Assembly: GCA_021828935.1 (NCBI GenBank)
Contig: JAJZCU010000083.1
Coordinates: 1-7,988 of the forward strand
Source: Planctomycetota bacterium
GTDB taxonomy: Bacteria; Planctomycetota; Phycisphaerae; WQYP01
Reading direction: 5' to 3'
Length of the DNA stretch: 7,988 nucleotides
Below the pieces are notes generated by a model, which was not told the DNA's origin, searched no databases, and saw nothing but the letters and a program-made list of their open reading frames with translations. Shown here piece after piece: positions 6,505 to 7,988 of the stretch (the stretch's first letter is position 1; each line of letters begins with the position of its first letter). The position numbers and the translations under genes are program-made.

Positions 6505-7988
6505 ATGCTAAATAAACGACGCACGGCGGTCGCGTTGGCGTTGGCGCTCGCCGCATTTTCTTCGTCCGCCGGGGCCGCGTCGCTGGCGGCGCGCATGCCG
6601 CCGAAAAGCTTGCTGTACGTTCAGTGGAACGGCGCCGCCCTGACCCGCGGATACAAGACTTCCCGGCTGCGGGCCATCGCCCGTGCGTCGGGTGTGCATA
6701 CAAACCTTGCGGCCCGCGTGTTCAAAAGCCTGTTCCCGTTCAACCAGTCCCCCGCCAGCAGCCGTGCATTAATACGTCTGGCCATGAAGCACCCGGGCGC
6801 GCTTGCGGTGGTGATGAAGAACGATCACCGTGGCGGTGGCCGCAGCGCCATTACCCTCATGGCCCTGCGCGCCGGCAAGAAGAGTGCCAAGGCCTTCAAA
6901 CTCATGCGCGGCATCACGAAGGATTATGCGACTGCCAAAGTGCCGTTTGAAACGTACCTGGCCTACCGCGCCGGCGGCTGCGTGGTGCTGCAGGAATCAC
7001 GGCGCCTGCGGAAACCGGCGTTCAGAATCCGCAGCGGCACGTCACCTATCGTGCGCCTGCGAGAACAGCTCGGCCATTCGCCGATCTTTTTCTATGCGAA
7101 TATCCATACCGCTTGGCGCGATTCCATGAGCCACGAAGTTCCGCCGCAACGCATCCTTATGCGCATCATGGGCGGCGCCTCGGTTAACGCCCTGGCCGGC
7201 ACGTTGCAGTTTTCCGGCCACGACTGCCTGACACGGCTTATCCTGACATTTCACAAAAAACCCTCCGGGCTGCTGGCTTCCTGTGTTCAACCAACATCGG
7301 CGGCCGCGTTGAACCTGGTTCCACGCCACGCGGTTTCCTTCGCATCCACCAGCGTCAATGTCAGCAAAGATTTTACCGCCCTGGCGGCTTGGTTTTTGTT
7401 GGGCCGCAGTTCTTCCGGCCAAGGCCAGCCCGCGCAGCCAAATCCCAGGGCCGTTGAGCACAAAATTCAGGCCATGGTGCTCCAGCAATTTCACGTCCAC
7501 TTGCGGCGCAGCCTGCTTGAGCCGCTTTCCGGAACCTGGGTGGCGTACCAATTGGCCGGCCCGGGCGGCGCATTGCAGGACCCTGTTTTTGTCCATCCAC
7601 TGAAATCGCCGCAGGCGCTTGGCGGCGCCATCAGCAGTATTGCTATAAAACTAAATCAACTGTGGAAAAGCCAGGGGCGGCCCATGAACATTGCCATGAC
7701 AAACAATGGCGCCACGCGGTTGTACACAATGAAGCTGGGCCGCTTCTCCCCCACCCTGGCCATCGCCCACAATTCGCTTTACCTTTGCCCCAGTGATCGT
7801 GCGGCGCTGGCTGCGGCAATGCGCCGGGCCGGCGGCGCGGGCGTGGCGGCAAACCCGTCTTTCACCGCATTAAAAAATCGTCTGCATGTTCCATCGGGCG
7901 TCCACGCCGCGTACAGCTTTGCCCGGACAAAGCCGCTGCTGAAGGTGATCCTGAGCATTTTTAAGCAGCAAATCCAGCCGCGGCTGCG
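6505..7988 (+). CDS. Exported protein of unknown function, DUF3352-like in style, 3' end outside the window
   Basis: The frame is open from ATG 6505 to the right edge, 494 codons with no stop. The start is supported by GGAAG 7 nt upstream and a clear signal peptide (MLNKRRTAV, then an Ala/Leu core, cleavage near AGA at residue 24). The mature part opens with PPKSLLYVQWNG (33-43), resembling the 'P-x-x-x-L-x-Y-V-x-W-x-G' start of planctomycete proteins related to DUF3352. Later segments fit the same pattern: LLEPLSGTWVAYQLAG (337-352), where such proteins compare stored and computed quantities in beta-alpha repeats, and RFSPTLAIAHNSLYLCPSD (413-431), followed by an Ala-rich helix. I see no catalytic motif and no membrane segment after the signal. 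It is transcribed divergently from the Tim44-like gene. The gene itself is near certain; the family is a guess from sequence style. Confidence 0.85.
   Translation, partial: MLNKRRTAVALALALAAFSSSAGAASLAARMPPKSLLYVQWNGAALTRGYKTSRLRAIARASGVHTNLAARVFKSLFPFNQSPASSRALIRLAMKHPGALAVVMKNDHRGGGRSAITLMALRAGKKSAKAFKLMRGITKDYATAKVPFETYLAYRAGGCVVLQESRRLRKPAFRIRSGTSPIVRLREQLGHSPIFFYANIHTAWRDSMSHEVPPQRILMRIMGGASVNALAGTLQFSGHDCLTRLILTFHKKPSGLLASCVQPTSAAALNLVPRHAVSFASTSVNVSKDFTALAAWFLLGRSSSGQGQPAQPNPRAVEHKIQAMVLQQFHVHLRRSLLEPLSGTWVAYQLAGPGGALQDPVFVHPLKSPQALGGAISSIAIKLNQLWKSQGRPMNIAMTNNGATRLYTMKLGRFSPTLAIAHNSLYLCPSDRAALAAAMRRAGGAGVAANPSFTALKNRLHVPSGVHAAYSFARTKPLLKVILSIFKQQIQPRL

Noticed and set aside
7042..7596. 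Open frame of 184 codons on the minus strand
   Set aside because: It is antisense to the exported-protein frame, which has a signal peptide and ribosome binding site; this one has neither.
1..7988. CRISPR array, tRNA or rRNA genes
   Set aside because: No regularly spaced direct repeats, no tRNA cloverleaf arms and no rRNA sequence noticed on either strand by reading.

Overview
The window is GC-rich, bacterial and mostly coding. It holds three genes for exported or membrane-anchored proteins. The combination of a very long secreted repeat protein with a GLWNNPANW-type N-terminus, a Gly-rich Tim44-like protein with zinc ribbons and a TerB-like tail, and a secreted protein with a LLYVQWNG-type start is what I associate with Planctomycetota (Phycisphaerae-like) or Verrucomicrobiota. 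That placement is inference; no rRNA or other marker gene is present.

Layout, left to right. Positions 1-4011 on the minus strand are one broken gene for a secreted beta-helix-type repeat protein. Reading from its start at 4011, it has a signal peptide and four repeat modules of about 270 residues. A one-base frameshift follows near 1015. At 40-452 the gene is interrupted by a compact element of about 400 bp with 11-bp terminal inverted repeats (46-56 and 436-446) flanked by a CTTAAA duplication. Deleting the element and one duplication copy restores an uninterrupted reading frame (VNGLSGAFSNAPNGS) that runs off the left edge. The element has no credible transposase, so it looks like a MITE or other non-autonomous insertion.

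Positions 4012-4208 are non-coding: a good Shine-Dalgarno sequence, an 8-bp hairpin in the presumed leader of the repeat-protein gene, and weak promoter-like boxes. Positions 4209-6329 (minus) encode a membrane-anchored protein with two tandem units of Tim44-like domain plus zinc ribbon, ending in a TerB-like helical domain. It lies upstream of the repeat-protein gene on the same strand. Positions 6330-6504 are a divergent intergenic region with candidate promoters on both strands and a GC-rich inverted repeat. From 6505 a plus-strand gene for an exported protein of unknown function runs off the right edge.

The genes do not form a recognisable pathway. All three products are predicted to reach the membrane or beyond. 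The Tim44-like and repeat-protein genes could be co-transcribed, but a gap of almost 200 bp and a separate promoter candidate make this uncertain. The clearest unusual signals are the small inserted element caught inside a gene with both target copies visible, and the internally duplicated Tim44/zinc-ribbon architecture.
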